Both the position numbers and the translations under genes were made by a program. Under the pieces are notes generated by a model. The model had not been told where the DNA came from and did no database searches. It saw only the letters and a program-made list of their open reading frames with translations. From an uncultured Bacilli bacterium (GTDB lineage: Bacteria > Bacillota_I > Bacilli_A > RF39 > UBA660), in assembly GCA_944372275.1 (NCBI GenBank), contig CALVYO010000080.1, positions 1-5,954 of the forward strand: a stretch of DNA of 5,954 nucleotides, read 5' to 3'. This document shows, piece after piece, positions 5,016 through 5,954 of this stretch (positions are counted from its first letter, which is position 1; each line of letters opens with the position of its first letter).

Positions 5016-5954
5016 TTATTTTAAAGCTTCTAATAATTCAGCTTTTTTCATAGTTGAATAACCTTTAACTTCTTTTTCTTTAGCTAATTCTCTTAATTCA
5101 GCTACAGTCATAGAATCTAATTCAACTGTCTTAGTTTCTTCTTTTACTTCTTCTTCTTTTACTTCTTCTTTTTTTACTTCTTTCTTTTTGAAATCTTTTT
5201 TCTTAAAATCTTTTTTAAATGGTTTTGTTTCTTTTTTTGGTCTTTCTTCTCTTTTTTTAACTGTTTCTAAAGCTTTTTGCATAACTTCAGTAGCATTTTC
5301 TTCTTTTTTATCACTAGCATAATCGATTATTTCACCACCATTAGCTTCGATAATTGCATTTGCCATAACACTTGTAATTAATTTTACGGCTCTAATAGCA
5401 TCATCATTAGCAGGTATTACATAATCAACCATATCAGGATCACAATTAGTATCAACAATTCCAAATACTGGAATATTTAATTTTCTTGCTTCTCTTATAG
5501 CAATTTCTTCTTTAGAAGGATCTACGATATATAAAGCTTGAGGTAATTTATTCATTTCTCTAATACCACATAATAAATTATCTAATTTAGCATATTCTTT
5601 CTTTAATCCGATAACTTCTTTTTTAGGTAATAAATCAAATGTTCCATCTGCTTCCATTTTTTCGATTTCTTCTAATCTTCTAATTCTTCTTCTAATAGTT
5701 TTGAAATTAGTTAAAGTTCCCCCTAACCATCTTTCAGTTACATAATAAGAATTTGATCTAATTGCTTCTTCTTTAATAGCTTCTTGAGCTTGTTTTCTAG
5801 TACCAACAAATAAAACTTTACCACCATTTGCAACTATTTCTTTTAAAGCTGCATAAGCCTCATCGATTTTTTTAGCTGTTTTTTGTAAATCGATAATATA
5901 GATTTCATCTCTAGAAGTATAGATGTATTCCTTCATTTTAGGATTCCATCTTTT
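5016..5954 (-). CDS. rpsB: 30S ribosomal protein S2 (uS2) with long charged tail and Rho-N/SAP-like end (5' end outside window)
   Basis: S2 is a late-assembling protein of the 30S subunit, near bS1. The reading frame is open to the window edge and begins KRWNPKMKEYIYTSRDEIYI, so the ATG at 5936 is internal and roughly 20 N-terminal residues are missing. Family landmarks include VLFVGTRKQA, ERWLGGTLTNF and ALYIVDPSKEEIAI, followed by PVFGIVDTNCDPDMVDYVIPANDDA. Counting from the Met at 5936, the normal S2 fold ends near residue 205. A tail of about 100 residues follows: a lysine/glutamate-rich linker with repeated KKDFKKKDFKKKEV-type units (241-267), then a compact end (about 273-306) including TVAELRELAKEKEVKGYS and KKAELLEAL. 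This last part resembles the Rho N-terminal or SAP nucleic-acid-binding helix pair. The frame, ribosome binding site of tsf and stop are intact, so the tail is genuine rather than a frameshift artefact. Confidence 0.97.
   Translation of the reverse strand, partial: KRWNPKMKEYIYTSRDEIYIIDLQKTAKKIDEAYAALKEIVANGGKVLFVGTRKQAQEAIKEEAIRSNSYYVTERWLGGTLTNFKTIRRRIRRLEEIEKMEADGTFDLLPKKEVIGLKKEYAKLDNLLCGIREMNKLPQALYIVDPSKEEIAIREARKLNIPVFGIVDTNCDPDMVDYVIPANDDAIRAVKLITSVMANAIIEANGGEIIDYASDKKEENATEVMQKALETVKKREERPKKETKPFKKDFKKKDFKKKEVKKEEVKEEEVKEETKTVELDSMTVAELRELAKEKEVKGYSTMKKAELLEALK

Noticed and set aside
5136..5216. Simple tandem repeat or slippage artefact in the 3' part of rpsB
   Set aside because: The units are imperfect, the frame is kept, and a structured conserved-looking end follows, so it is coding sequence for a charged linker.
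5934..5936. ATG at 5936 as the start of rpsB
   Set aside because: The frame stays open to the window edge and reads KRWNPK before this Met, which is conserved S2 sequence, so the Met is internal.
1..5954. CRISPR array, insertion sequence ends, tRNA or rRNA genes
   Set aside because: No regularly spaced direct repeats, no transposase frame or paired terminal inverted repeats, and no cloverleaf or rRNA-like stretches were seen; the DNA is almost wholly covered by the genes listed.

Overview
The window comes from the chromosome of a very AT-rich bacterium (about one quarter G+C by eye). It uses TGA as a stop codon and TGG for every tryptophan checked, including conserved ones. It carries strong AGGAGG-type ribosome binding sites, TATAAT promoters with TRTGn extensions, and a peptidoglycan DD-carboxypeptidase. 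This fits a walled, low-GC Bacillota, such as an Erysipelotrichia or 'RF39'-like gut lineage, better than a TGA=Trp mycoplasma. The lineage is an inference.

Left part, minus strand (1-1911): a 256-residue radical SAM protein with a SPASM-like C-terminus is followed after 4 nt by uvrC, the incision subunit of nucleotide excision repair. uvrC runs off the left edge before its endonuclease domain. The uvrC Shine-Dalgarno contains the radical SAM stop codon, so the two look co-transcribed and possibly translationally coupled. The promoter of this pair sits so close to the ATG that the mRNA is probably leaderless.

Middle, plus strand (1933-3740): a divergent promoter drives a YigZ/IMPACT-family protein and, through a 4-nt ATGA overlap, a membrane-anchored S11 D-alanyl-D-alanine carboxypeptidase. 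A terminator hairpin overlapping the carboxypeptidase stop codon ends this unit and looks usable in both directions.

Right part, minus strand (3701-5954): rpsB (S2, 5' end beyond the window) and tsf (EF-Ts) form the usual translation operon, closed by a short GC hairpin whose loop holds the tsf stop codon. S2 has a long charged tail ending in a Rho-N/SAP-like module. Between this operon and the carboxypeptidase lies a separately promoted pair of unrecognised small genes (84 and 41 codons). The second of these runs into the antisense carboxypeptidase terminator and looks truncated.

Most of the window is housekeeping. I see no CRISPR array, insertion sequence, tRNA, rRNA or riboswitch. The points that merit a second look are the leaderless promoter, the two stop-in-loop terminators, the small gene pair, the S2 tail, the SGA variant of the carboxypeptidase SxN motif, and the uncharacterised radical SAM enzyme beside uvrC.
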